NCBI GenBank assembly: GCA_963799045.1
Contig: CAWCVN010000001.1
Span: forward strand, 248,001-312,000
From: DASRSS01 sp963799045
GTDB taxonomy: Bacteria; Actinomycetota; Actinomycetes; Mycobacteriales; Jatrophihabitantaceae
Length of the DNA stretch: 64,000 bases
Direction: 5' to 3'
Below are positions 33,872 to 42,108 of this stretch, piece by piece (within the stretch, counting starts at the first letter, position 1; each line of letters opens with the position of its first letter). A program made the translations under genes and the position numbers. A model generated the notes under the pieces. It worked only from the letters and a program-made list of their open reading frames with translations. It did not search any database and was not told the origin of the DNA.

Positions 33872-35241
33872 ATGACCACGCCACCCGCGCACGCGGCGAC
33901 CGTCTGCGCGCCGCCACCCGTCGGCTGCCCGGCAACCGGGCGGCGGGGTCGATCACCAGGACGGTGCTGCCCGGCGGGCTGCGGCTGGTCTCCGAGGCGA
34001 TGCCCGGCGGTGCGCAGCGTGAGCGTCGGCGTGTGGGTGCCGGTCGGATCGCGTGACGAGTCCCCGTCGCTGGCCGGCACCAGCCACTTCCTCGAGCACC
34101 TGCTGTTCAAGGGCACGGCCAACCGCTCGGCGCTGGACATCGCCAGCGCGATGGACGCGGTCGGCGGCGAGTTCAACGCCTTCACCGAGAAGGAGCACAC
34201 CTGCTTCTACGCGACGGTGCTCGACCGCGACCTGCCCCTCGCCGTCGAGATCATCGCCGACGTGGTGCTCAACGCGACGGTCACCGCACAGGACGTCGAC
34301 GTCGAGCGCGGCGTCGTGCTCGAAGAGATCGCGATGCGCGACGACGACCCGGCCGACCTCATCCACGACGAGTTCGCGATCGCGCTGCACGGGGACACGC
34401 CGCTAGGCCGGCCGATCCTCGGCACGGAGCAGTCGATCGGCGCGCTGACCCGGCGGCAGATCGCCGGCTACTACCGCCGCCGCTACGTGCCGCAGCAGAT
34501 GGTCGTCTCGCTCGCCGGCGCCGTCGATCACGGCGCGGCGGTGCGGATGCTGCGGCAGGGCCTTCCGCGGTCGTCTGGACGACGCGCCCACCGAGCGCCC
34601 CACCGCGGTGCCCGGCCGCGGCGCGGCGCCGGGACGTCCCGCCGAGTCCGTCCGCGTGGTCGGCGAGGACTCCGAACAGGCCAACCTGATCCTCGGCGTG
34701 CACGGGCTGTCGCGACACGATCCGCGCCGCTTCGCCGCCGGCGTGCTCTCGGCCGCGCTCGGCGGCGGCATGAGCTCGCGGCTGTTCCAGCGCATCCGCG
34801 AGGAGCGGGGGCTGGCCTACTCGGTGTACACGTTCAACAGCATGTACACCGACGCCGGCCAGTTCGGCGTCTACGCGGGCTGCCAGCCGGGCAAGGCCGA
34901 CGAGGTGCTGGGGCTGATGCTCGAGCGAGACGGCGGCGGCGGCTCGCGGCGAGCTGACCGCCGCCGAGATAGAGCGCGGCAAGGGGCAGATGCGCGGCTC
35001 GATCGTGCTGGGCCTCGAGGACTCCGGTTCGCGGATGTCCACGCATCGGCAAGAGCGAGTTGGTCTACGGCGACGTGATGGGGCTGGACGAGCTGCTCGC
35101 GCACATCGACGCCGTCATCCCGCGACGACGTCGGCCGAGATCGCCGCCGAGCTGCTGAGCCGGCCAGCATGCCTGACCGTGGTCGGGCCGTTCGGCGCAC
35201 ACGATTTCGACGGCGCGATCGGAGGAGGAGCCGGACGATGA
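33872..35241 (+). CDS. M16 zinc peptidase, PepR/processing-protease-like (frameshifted)
   Basis: Downstream of pnp, actinobacteria encode an M16 peptidase of about 430-450 residues, and all its blocks appear here in several frames: TRTVLPGGLRLVSEAMPG, the inverted zinc motif in SHFLEHLLFKGT (HxxEH), AVGGEFNAFTEKEHTCFYA, DVDVERGVVLEEIAMRDDDP, then VGEDSEQANLILGVHGLSR, GGGMSSRLFQRIREERGLAYSVY, and the C-terminal GKSELVYGDVMGLDELLAHI. At least four indels (near 33900, 34010, 34565, 34930 and 35040) break it. The last base of its stop region overlaps the dapB start. Confidence 0.8.
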
Positions 35242-35995
35242 CTGAGCCGACTACGCGTGGGGGTGCTCGGCGCGCGTGGGCGCATGGGTCAGCAGGTCTG
35301 CAAGGCCGTCGACGCGGCCGCGGATCTCGAACTGGTCGCGATGGTCGACGCCGGGGACTGGCTGTTCAGCGTCGCTGACGCCGGCGCGCAGGTGCTCGTG
35401 GACTTCACCCACCCCGACGTCGTCATGGACAACCTGCGGTTCGCGATCGACCAGGGCATCCACGCGGTCGTCGGCACGACGGGCTTCACCGGCGAGCGCC
35501 TGCAGACGCTGCGCACCTGGCTTGCCGACGTCGCCGTCGACGCGGCGTGTTGATCGCGCCGAACTTCGGCATCGGCGCGGTGCTGTCGATGAAGTTCGCG
35601 CAGCTCGCCGCGAAGTACTACGACTCGGCCGAGGTGATCGAGCTGCATCACCCGGGCAAGGTCGACGCGCCGAGCGGCACCGCGGTCCGCACCGCGCAGC
35701 TGATCGCCGCGGCCCGGCAGGAGGCCGGCATGCGCCGCGCAGCCGGACGCGACGGCGACATGCGCTCGACGGCGCCCGCGGCGCGGACGTCGACGGTGTG
35801 CGTGTGCACGCGCTGCGCGTCGCGGGGATGGTCGCCCATCAGGAGATCGTCCTCGGCGGCACGGGCGAGACGCTGACGATCCGGCACGACTCGCTGGACC
35901 GGCTGTCGTTCATGCCCGGAGTCCTGCTGGCGGTGCGTAACATCGTGTCCCGCCCCGGCCTGACCGTCGGGCTCGAGGCGCTGCTCGACCTCTGA
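35238..35995 (+). CDS. dapB: 4-hydroxy-tetrahydrodipicolinate reductase (frameshifted)
   Basis: DapB reduces the product of DapA in lysine and diaminopimelate synthesis. Three frames together give the full protein: the NAD(P)H loop GVLGARGRMGQQVCKAVDAA and VDFTHPDVVMDNLRFAID, IHAVVGTTGFTGERL (frame from 35257), then IAPNFGIGAVLSMKFAQLAA and the catalytic ELHHPGKVDAPSGTA (frame from 35547), then VRVHALRVAGMVAHQEIVLG and FMPGVLLAVRNI to the stop (frame from about 35780). At least three indels are needed. Because dapB is normally essential, sequence error is more likely than decay. Confidence 0.88.
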
Positions 35996-36004
35996 CAAGC
36001 CTGC

Positions 36005-36072
36005 CGAGTGGCGCGTTACCCCTGCGAGTGGTGCGGAACTTCGCACCACTCGCACCCCGGACGCGCCACTCG
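36005..36072. repeat. Nested palindromic element (CGAGTGGCGCG family), copy 1
   Basis: An outer pair, CGAGTGGCGCGT (36005-36016) with ACGCGCCACTCG (36061-36072), encloses an inner perfect hairpin, GCGAGTGGTGCG (36024-36035) with CGCACCACTCGC (36042-36053), loop GAACTT. Inner and outer arms are variants of the same word. The element lies between the convergent ends of dapB and trmL and could terminate both. A related copy is at 45647-45713. Confidence 0.75.
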
Positions 36073-36094
36073 CGAGGAATTGGGGCGGGGCCGG

Positions 36095-36556
36095 TCAGGG
36101 CGCCCGGTAGCCGTTCTGGCGCCACGCCTCGTAGACGGCGACCGCCGCCGCGTTGGACAGGTTCAGCGAGCGGCGCCCGGGCAGCATCGGGATGCGTAGC
36201 CGGTCGGTGATATGCGGGTCGGCGAGCACGGCGGGGGACAGCCCGGTGGGTTCGGGGCCGAAGACGAGGACGTCCCCCGGCCGGTAGGCGATGTCGGCGA
36301 AGCTCGTCCCCGCCGACGAGCTGAAGGCGAACACACGAGCGGGCAGCACCGCCTCCCACAGCTGGTCGAGGTGCGGATGGACGGTCACGGTCGCCAGGTC
36401 GTGGTAGTCCAGGCCCGCACGGCGCAGCTGCGCGTCGGTCATCGTGAAGCCGAGCGGCTCGACCAGGTGCAGGTGGGAGCCGGTGAGGGCGGACAGCCGG
36501 ATCGCGTTTCCGGTGTTCGGCGGGATGCGCGGCTCGACGAAGACGACGTGAAACAC
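36095..36556 (-). CDS. trmL: tRNA (cytidine(34)-2'-O)-methyltransferase, SPOUT family
   Basis: A 153-residue single-domain SPOUT methyltransferase with the trefoil-knot motifs in order: VEPRIPPNTGNAIRL (motif 1), LVFGPEPTGLSPAVL (motif 2), RIPMLPGRRSLNLSNAAAVAVYE (motif 3). This short form without an extra RNA-binding domain is TrmL/TrmJ-like; TrmL methylates the wobble base of certain leucine tRNAs. GTG 36556 places the first strand at the N-terminus. It follows the DUF2461 gene on the minus strand. Confidence 0.88.
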   Translation of the reverse strand: MFHVVFVEPRIPPNTGNAIRLSALTGSHLHLVEPLGFTMTDAQLRRAGLDYHDLATVTVHPHLDQLWEAVLPARVFAFSSSAGTSFADIAYRPGDVLVFGPEPTGLSPAVLADPHITDRLRIPMLPGRRSLNLSNAAAVAVYEAWRQNGYRAP

Positions 36557-36572
36557 GGCGGTGGCGGCCGGG

Positions 36573-37199
36573 TCAGTCCCGGCCGACGTGGGTGTCCAGC
36601 CAGGCAACCAACGGGCCCAGCGCCCGCCAGGCCTTGACGATCTCGGCCTTGGCCCGCCGCGTGGTCAGCCAGTCGGGGAAGCCGAGCTGGCGTGAGCCGG
36701 TGAGCGCCTTGTACCGCAGCAGCTCCGCGCGCGGGTGCTCCTTGTCGTACCCGCTCGGGACACGGGTGAGCTGGTGCCCGCCGACGGTCATGCCCTTGCG
36801 CCGCACGCTGGCCAGCGTGCGCTCCAGCGCCGGCCCGGCGACGTCGTCGGCCACGGCGCGGCGCAGCCGCTCGACCTGGCCCGAGGACATCTGCCAGTAG
36901 CCGGCGGCCACGAACAGCCCCGCGGCGGAGACGTGCGTGTACACCGACGACTCGCGGAACACGACACCCTGGTGCGTCTTGTACGGGGTCTTGTCCTTGC
37001 TGAACCGGACGTCACGGTAGGGACGGAACAGCTTGGCCGGCCCGAACTCCTTCTCCAGCTCCGCCGCGAGCGCCTCCAGCGGGGCGCGCACCGACTCCTC
37101 GTACACGTGCTTGTGTGCCGTCCAGAACGCCTTCGAGTTATCGGCCTCGAGGTCGTCGTAGAAATCCAGCGCCGCCGTGGGAATCCCGGTGAACGTCAC
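36573..37199 (-). CDS. DUF2461 family protein
   Basis: A 208-residue protein beginning VTFTGIPTAALDFYDDLEAD and NSKAFWTAHKHVYEESV, then LFRPYRDVRFSKDKTPYKTH and YTHVSAAGLFVAAGYWQMS. This is the DUF2461 pattern, widespread but of unknown biochemical role. The GTG at 37199 overlaps the stop of the GNAT gene (GTGA). It forms a minus-strand unit GNAT-DUF2461-trmL. Confidence 0.88.
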   Translation of the reverse strand: MTFTGIPTAALDFYDDLEADNSKAFWTAHKHVYEESVRAPLEALAAELEKEFGPAKLFRPYRDVRFSKDKTPYKTHQGVVFRESSVYTHVSAAGLFVAAGYWQMSSGQVERLRRAVADDVAGPALERTLASVRRKGMTVGGHQLTRVPSGYDKEHPRAELLRYKALTGSRQLGFPDWLTTRRAKAEIVKAWRALGPLVAWLDTHVGRD

Positions 37200-37741
37200 T
37201 CCTGCTCCTCCAGCGACGTCCGCAGCCGGATCTCGCGCAGCTCGCCGGCGCCGGTGTCCAGCGCGCGTGCCAGGCCGTCGGGCGCCCAGCCGGCCGAGAC
37301 GTAGAAGTCCCGCGAGGCGGTGTCCGCCTCGGGGATCCACGCCACGGCGCGGGTCATGCCGTCGCGGCGGGCGAACTCCACCGCGGCGGCCAGCAGCCGC
37401 GAGCCGTGACCGCGTCGGCCCCACCGGGGTTCCACCAGCAGCGGGCTGAGCTCGGCGGTGGCCTGCGGCTCCGGGTCGTCCGGTTGCAGGTCCGCGGCCG
37501 GGCCGAGCGCGGCGAAGCCGACGGTCCACTGCTGCTCGGTCGCCACGAGCACGTGGTGCCGGCCCGACGGCGGGGCGGTGAGCGCGTCCTGCCAGCTCGC
37601 CTCGGCGAGATCTGCCGACAGCGCCTCGAGCACAGCGGCCGGGAGCAGATTGTTGTAGGCGGTCTGCCAGGTCGAGATCTGGATGCGGCCGATCTCCGCG
37701 GCGTCCTCGACCCGGGCGGCGCGCACGCTGACGTCAGCCAT
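37196..37741 (-). CDS. GNAT family N-acetyltransferase
   Basis: A 181-residue single GNAT domain. It opens VSVRAARVEDAAEIGRIQIS, and has TAELSPLLVEPRWGRRGHGSRLLAAAVE as the acetyl-CoA binding region (R/Q-x-x-G-x-G/A) and AVAWIPEADTASRDFYVSAGW as the terminal strand-helix. The substrate is unknown. ATG 37741. It is coupled by a 4-base overlap to the DUF2461 gene. Confidence 0.88.
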   Translation of the reverse strand: MADVSVRAARVEDAAEIGRIQISTWQTAYNNLLPAAVLEALSADLAEASWQDALTAPPSGRHHVLVATEQQWTVGFAALGPAADLQPDDPEPQATAELSPLLVEPRWGRRGHGSRLLAAAVEFARRDGMTRAVAWIPEADTASRDFYVSAGWAPDGLARALDTGAGELREIRLRTSLEEQE

Positions 37742-37769
37742 ACCAGCGAGACTACTGACCGGTGGTGAC

Positions 37770-38420
37770 CTAGCTCTGCGGCTGGTCCTCGAGCGCCCGG
37801 GCCTCGGCGCGTTCGATGCGCCGCTTGCGCAGGTGCAGCCCGAGGTAGCCGAGCACGACGAGCCCGATCAGCGCGAACGGTGCCCAGGTCAGCGTGTTTC
37901 CGACGGTGCTCAGCGAGGTGGAGAAGGCGTAGCCGAGCAGCACGACTCCCGGTGCCCAGATGAGCGCACCCGCGACGTTCCAGACGACGAACGTGCGGTA
38001 GCGCATGCCGCCCATGCCCGCCATCGACGGAACGAGCGCCCGGAACAGGGCGGTGAGCCGGCCGAGGAACACGGCCTTGCCGCTATGCCGGTGCAAGAAC
38101 GCGTCGACCATCCGCCAGCGGTGCTCACCCACCCAGCGGCCGAGTTTGGACCGGCGCAGCCGCGGGCCAAACTTCTTGCCGAACTCGAAGCCGACGGAGT
38201 CGCCGGCGATCGCCGCGACCACCGCGATCACGATCATGAGTTCGAGATTCAGCACGTGCTGCTGCGCGAACACCCCGGCGACGAGCAGCGCCGTCTCGCC
38301 GGGAAGCACCATTCCGACGAGGATCGACGCCTCGGCGAAGGCCAGGCCGCCGGCGATGACGTACAGCCAGACGCCGACGGCGTTGCCGATGGACGTGACG
38401 AGGTGCTCGAACACCTTCAC
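37770..38420 (-). CDS. DedA family membrane protein
   Basis: A 216-residue polytopic inner-membrane protein. It has the DedA/SNARE-associated signature: an acidic segment VLPGETALLVAGVFA, GDSVGFEFGKKFGPRL, and FLGRLTALFRALVPSMAGMGGMRYRTFVVWNVAGALIWAP. DedA proteins act as lipid or carrier flippases and support membrane homeostasis. The tail is charged and cytoplasmic (RKRRIERAEARAL). It is divergent from the AlkX-like gene; GTG start at 38420. Confidence 0.92.
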   Translation of the reverse strand: MKVFEHLVTSIGNAVGVWLYVIAGGLAFAEASILVGMVLPGETALLVAGVFAQQHVLNLELMIVIAVVAAIAGDSVGFEFGKKFGPRLRRSKLGRWVGEHRWRMVDAFLHRHSGKAVFLGRLTALFRALVPSMAGMGGMRYRTFVVWNVAGALIWAPGVVLLGYAFSTSLSTVGNTLTWAPFALIGLVVLGYLGLHLRKRRIERAEARALEDQPQS

Positions 38421-38499
38421 ATCCTGTCACGCGCACCTGTGACCTCGGCCTGCCGAGACGGCGCCGGCGTTGTCGGCTCGCCGGCATAGGCTGCGCCGC

Positions 38500-39729
38500 A
38501 TGACGCCCCCGTCGCCGCGGCTGAGCCATGCCCAGGCACGCCGGATCGCGCTCGCGGCGCAGGGCTTCGCCGATCCGCGGCCGAGCGGCCGCGTGGACGC
38601 TCGCCACGTCCGCCGAGTCCTGGGCCACGTCGGCGTGCTGCAACTCGATTCGGTGAACGTGTTCTGCCGTACCCACTACATGCCGCTGTTCTCCCGCCTC
38701 GGCCCCTACCCCCGCGCGCTCGTCGACACGCTCGCCGCACACACCGACGGGCCGGTGCGGCGCGAGCTGTTCGAGTACTGGGCGCACGAGGCGTCCCTGA
38801 TACCCGTCGAGCTGCAGCCGCTGCTGCGCTGGCGCATGGCGCGGGCGAGCGCGGACGCCTGGGGCGGCATGCGGCGCGTCGCCGAGCAGAACCCCGGGCT
38901 CGTCGACGACGTGCTGGCACTGGTCACCGAGCAGGGCCCGCTGCGCGCGGGGGAGACCGGAGCGCAGCGGGCACCTCGCCGCCCGGGGCAGATGTGGAAC
39001 TGGCACGAGGGCAAGATCGCGCTCGAGTACCTGTTCTGGTCCGGCCGGGTGACGGCGGCGCGACGGGTGAACTTCGAACGGCACTACGACCTGCCCGAGC
39101 GGGTGCTGCCGGCCGAGGTGCTGGCCACGCCGACGCCGTCGGCTCCGGACGCGCAGCGTGAACTGGTGCGGATCGCCGCGCGGAGCATGGGCGTGGCGAC
39201 CGAGCCGGATCTGCGCGACTACTTCCGGCTGCCCACGGCGGAGTCCAAGGCGCGGCTCGCCGAACTGGTCGAGGCCGGAGAGCTGTCGCCGGTCACGGTG
39301 GACGGGTGGTCGGCGCCGGCATACCTGTGGCCGGCGGCCAGGCGCCCGCGGCAGGTGAGCGCGCGGGCGCTGCTGTCGCCGTTCGACTCGCTGATCTGGT
39401 TCCGCGAGCGCACCGAGCGGCTGTTCGGCTTCCGCTACCGCATCGAGATCTACACGCCGGCGCACAAACGAGTGCACGGCTACTACGTGCTGCCCTTCCT
39501 GCTCGGTGAGGCCCTGGTCGCCCGCGTCGACCTCAAGTCCGACCGGCAGTCGGGCACGCTGCGGGTGCAAGGCGCCTACCTCGAGGACGGCGCCGATCCC
39601 TACGACACCGCCACCGAACTGGCCGAGGAACTCGCGCTCGTGGCCGGTTGGCTTGGGCTCGGCTCGGTGACGGTCACCGGTCGCGGCGACCTCGCGCCGG
39701 ACCTGGCCAAGGCTCTGGCGCGCCGGTAG
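38500..39729 (+). CDS. Winged-helix DNA glycosylase, YcaQ/AlkX-like (HTH_42 family)
   Basis: A 409-residue protein of the HTH_42 family. It starts LSHAQARRIALAAQGFADPR, and has the catalytic-loop region LGHVGVLQLDSVNVFCRTHY with a Q-L-D motif, then WAHEASLIPVELQPLLRWRM, and the C-terminal VSARALLSPFDSLIWFRERT and YVLPFLLGEALVARVDLKSDR. In this family the Q-x-D form marks the YcaQ/AlkX type, which unhooks DNA interstrand crosslinks, whereas Q-x-Q marks AlkZ self-resistance enzymes. The ATG at 38500 begins the conserved region. It appears monocistronic. Confidence 0.88.
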   Translation: MTPPSPRLSHAQARRIALAAQGFADPRPSGRVDARHVRRVLGHVGVLQLDSVNVFCRTHYMPLFSRLGPYPRALVDTLAAHTDGPVRRELFEYWAHEASLIPVELQPLLRWRMARASADAWGGMRRVAEQNPGLVDDVLALVTEQGPLRAGETGAQRAPRRPGQMWNWHEGKIALEYLFWSGRVTAARRVNFERHYDLPERVLPAEVLATPTPSAPDAQRELVRIAARSMGVATEPDLRDYFRLPTAESKARLAELVEAGELSPVTVDGWSAPAYLWPAARRPRQVSARALLSPFDSLIWFRERTERLFGFRYRIEIYTPAHKRVHGYYVLPFLLGEALVARVDLKSDRQSGTLRVQGAYLEDGADPYDTATELAEELALVAGWLGLGSVTVTGRGDLAPDLAKALARR

Positions 39730-39732
39730 CGG

Positions 39733-40569
39733 TCAGCCGGCGGCGGCGCGGAACAGCCGCACGTTGCCGCTGCCCGTACGGGCCCGGACCGTGATCGGGT
39801 CGGCGTCACCGAAGGTGGCCGGCACGGACACGACCGGCAACTCGGAGTCGACTCGGCCCGAGCCGGTGGTGACGTCCAGCCGAGCCGGCTGACCGGCCGG
39901 CAGGCCGACGGTGAGCCCGCCCGACCCGGTGGCCACGTCCACGTCGCCGTAGACGGCCCCGAGGTGCGCCTCACCCGAGCCGGCGCGGAATCGGGCGGGG
40001 CCACGCACCGTCTCGACCTTCAGCCGACCGCTGCCGCAGCCACAGCGCAGCGAGCCGCCGACCTCGCCGATGATCGCGTCGCCGGAGCCGGACCGCAGTT
40101 CGACCGACTGGGTCACCCGCCGCACCGCGGCCTTCCCGCTGCCGTAGCGCAGCCGCAGGTCGCCGTCGACCTCGTCGACGGTGATGTCCGCGGCGCCGGC
40201 TGCGATGTCCGCGGTGCCGGCGCGGCCGGTCACGCTCACGGTGCTGGTGAAGCTGGAGATCTTCATCGCGGTCCCGGACGGCACCGTGATCGTCAGGTCG
40301 GCGGCGTTGGTGCCGCGCCACCGGTCGGCGATCATCTCGAACAATCCGCCCTGGCGCGGCGTGATGACCTGCAGCGTCCGGCCGTGCATGTCGACGGTGG
40401 CGCGCTGCAGGATCTGCGAGTCCTCGCGCCGCGGCACGATGTCCACCCGCGCCTCGGCCAGCCCATCCTCCGCCTGGACGGTGACGCTGCCGTGACCGGC
40501 ACGTACCTGCAGGTTGATCGGCCCGGTGAGCGGGAAGGTCCAGGTGCGGCCCGCGGTGTCCTTGTTCAT
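39733..40569 (-). CDS. DUF4097 beta-helix protein
   Basis: A 278-residue protein made of repeated beta-strand turns such as DGDLRLRYGSGKAAVRRV, SVELRSGSGDAIIGEV, SLRCGCGSGRLKVETV, RFRAGSGEAHLGAVYG and VDVATGSGGLTVGLP, each with an xGSG turn. This is the DUF4097 right-handed beta-helix family, of unknown function, commonly paired with a small RHH regulator in actinobacteria. ATG 40569 has AGGAG upstream. It lies 26 bases after the RHH gene and is presumably co-transcribed from the operator at 41122-41142. Confidence 0.88.
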   Translation of the reverse strand: MNKDTAGRTWTFPLTGPINLQVRAGHGSVTVQAEDGLAEARVDIVPRREDSQILQRATVDMHGRTLQVITPRQGGLFEMIADRWRGTNAADLTITVPSGTAMKISSFTSTVSVTGRAGTADIAAGAADITVDEVDGDLRLRYGSGKAAVRRVTQSVELRSGSGDAIIGEVGGSLRCGCGSGRLKVETVRGPARFRAGSGEAHLGAVYGDVDVATGSGGLTVGLPAGQPARLDVTTGSGRVDSELPVVSVPATFGDADPITVRARTGSGNVRLFRAAAG

Positions 40570-40595
40570 TCGCACTCCTTGTCGCCTACCCGGGT

Positions 40596-41123
40596 TCATC
40601 CGTTGATCCAGCCGCTGAGGTGGTGCGGGTTGCCGCCACGGCGCGCACCGCCGGGGGCCGCGGTGCCTGTGTTCGGCCCCCAGCCGGACCGCCAGGTGCC
40701 GTTCAGTGCGCCCTGCGCGGCACGCAGCAGCCAGGTGTTCACCGAGATGCCCTCGCCCCCGGCCGATTGCTCGATGTCGGCCTTCAGCGATTCGGGCAGT
40801 CGCAGCGTGATGCGAGCGCTGGCGTCTCCCTCGTCGGGACGAGTGGGTGGTGACGCGCCGGGCCCGGGCTCGGTGCCGACGACCTCGACCCGCACGTCCT
40901 CACCGTCGAGACGGACCGTGACGGTGGGCGAGCCGGGGGAGTCGAGCAGTGCGGCGGTGATCTCCTCGGCCGCGTCGCTGAGCGCGGCCAGGATCGCCAG
41001 CCGCACGGCCGGGCCGGCGGTTCCGGTGAGCGTGGCCGCGATCTGCTGAGTCCGGTCGTCGCCGAGGGCGGCCGCGGCGACGAGCTGATCGTGGACTTGC
41101 CCGACGTAGTCGTTCAGTTGCAT
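40596..41123 (-). CDS. Ribbon-helix-helix regulator of the DUF4097 operon
   Basis: A 175-residue protein. The N-terminal 90 residues are helical (LNDYVGQVHDQLVAAAALGD). An RHH DNA-binding domain follows at ~100-145: SARITLRLPESLKADIEQSA, then GISVNTWLLRAAQGAL, which is the HicB/Arc-like strand-helix-helix. A Gly-rich tail ends the protein. Its ATG at 41123 overlaps a perfect 21-bp palindrome, so autoregulation is likely. It is divergent from thyX, and the 183-bp intergenic region is shared. Confidence 0.88.
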   Translation of the reverse strand: MQLNDYVGQVHDQLVAAAALGDDRTQQIAATLTGTAGPAVRLAILAALSDAAEEITAALLDSPGSPTVTVRLDGEDVRVEVVGTEPGPGASPPTRPDEGDASARITLRLPESLKADIEQSAGGEGISVNTWLLRAAQGALNGTWRSGWGPNTGTAAPGGARRGGNPHHLSGWING

Positions 41124-41142
41124 GATGTCATCATGACATCAT
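41122..41142. promoter_or_regulatory. Perfect palindromic operator overlapping the RHH start codon
   Basis: ATGATGTCAT (41122-41131) and ATGACATCAT (41133-41142) are exact inverted repeats around a single C. TGATGTCA half-sites of this kind suit a dimeric RHH protein. The site covers the start of the minus-strand RHH gene and faces thyX on the other strand, so a bound regulator could repress its own operon and perhaps influence thyX. Confidence 0.7.
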
Positions 41143-41306
41143 TGGTGACGCCATCGCAACGTCTATTCGGTGTCACTCCGGTGCGGCCCGATAAGCTCGG
41201 CCGGCCGGGGCTGCATCGGCCACAGACGCCCCAGGCGGCACAGGCGGCCGCACAGACGGCACAGACGGCACAGCCCGCGCGGCCAGCGCAGATCAGGGAG
41301 GACTCC

Positions 41307-42071
41307 GTGCCCGCAGGTCACGCAGCCACCGCTCCGCGGGTCCGTGCGATCGCCTGGACGCAGTTCGATCCGCCCGCCGACACCGGCTGGGACACCGACG
41401 CCGACGGCGGCCAGGCGCTGACCGAGTTCGCCGGCCGGGCCTGCTACCAAGCATGGGACAAGGCGGTGCCCGCGACGGCGACCAACGCCGGGTACCTGCG
41501 GCACCTCGTCGACGTCGGGCACCTGGCCGCCTTCGAACACGCCACGGTCACCTTCTACGTCACCGGCGTGTCGCGGGCACTGACCCACGAACTCGTCCGG
41601 CACCGCCACCTGTCGTTCTCGGAGCTGTCGCAACGGCAGGTCCCCGACGCCGGCGCGGTGGTCATCGAGCCGGAGGCGATCGCGAACGATCCGCAGCTGC
41701 ACCAGCAGTTCGCGGCCGCGACCGAGGCGGCCGGCCGGGCCTACGAGCAGTTGCTGGCCGGGCTGGAGCGGCGCCTGGCGGGGCCGGGCCAGGACGCCGC
41801 GCTGCGGCGCAAGCAGGCCCGGCAGGCGGCCCGGTCCGTCCTGCCGAACGCGAGCGAGAGCCGCCTGGTCGTCACCGGCAACTACCGGGCGTGGCGGCAC
41901 TTCGTGGCGATGCGTGCCGGTGAGCACGCCGACGTCGAGATGCGCGCGCTGGCAGTGGCCGTCCTGCGCGAACTGCAGCGCCTCGCCCCGAACGCCTTCG
42001 GCGACTTCGCCGTCACCGTGCTGCCGGACGGCTCCGAGGTCGCGGCGAGCCCGCTCGTCACGGAGGCCTGA
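41307..42071 (+). CDS. thyX: Flavin-dependent thymidylate synthase
   Basis: ThyX makes dTMP from dUMP with methylene-THF and FAD. The 254-residue protein contains the ThyX motif RHRHLSFSELSQR, the region AAFEHATVTFYVTGVSRALTHEL, and the C-terminal NASESRLVVTGNYRAWRHFVAMR. GTG 41307 is chosen because GGGAGGA lies 6 bases upstream and the length fits. An ATG at 41133 would add a 58-residue low-complexity Ala/Gln-rich extension encoded by GGCACAG repeats. It leads into dapA. Confidence 0.94.
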   Translation: MPAGHAATAPRVRAIAWTQFDPPADTGWDTDADGGQALTEFAGRACYQAWDKAVPATATNAGYLRHLVDVGHLAAFEHATVTFYVTGVSRALTHELVRHRHLSFSELSQRQVPDAGAVVIEPEAIANDPQLHQQFAAATEAAGRAYEQLLAGLERRLAGPGQDAALRRKQARQAARSVLPNASESRLVVTGNYRAWRHFVAMRAGEHADVEMRALAVAVLRELQRLAPNAFGDFAVTVLPDGSEVAASPLVTEA

Positions 42072-42108
42072 GCCGAAATATCGCGTCGCGGCGCGGTAGT
42101 TTTGACCC

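Noticed and set aside
41133..41306. ThyX starting at ATG 41133 with a 58-residue N-terminal extension
   Set aside because: The extension is low-complexity and derived from GGCACAG repeats, whereas GTG 41307 has a good Shine-Dalgarno and gives the normal family length.
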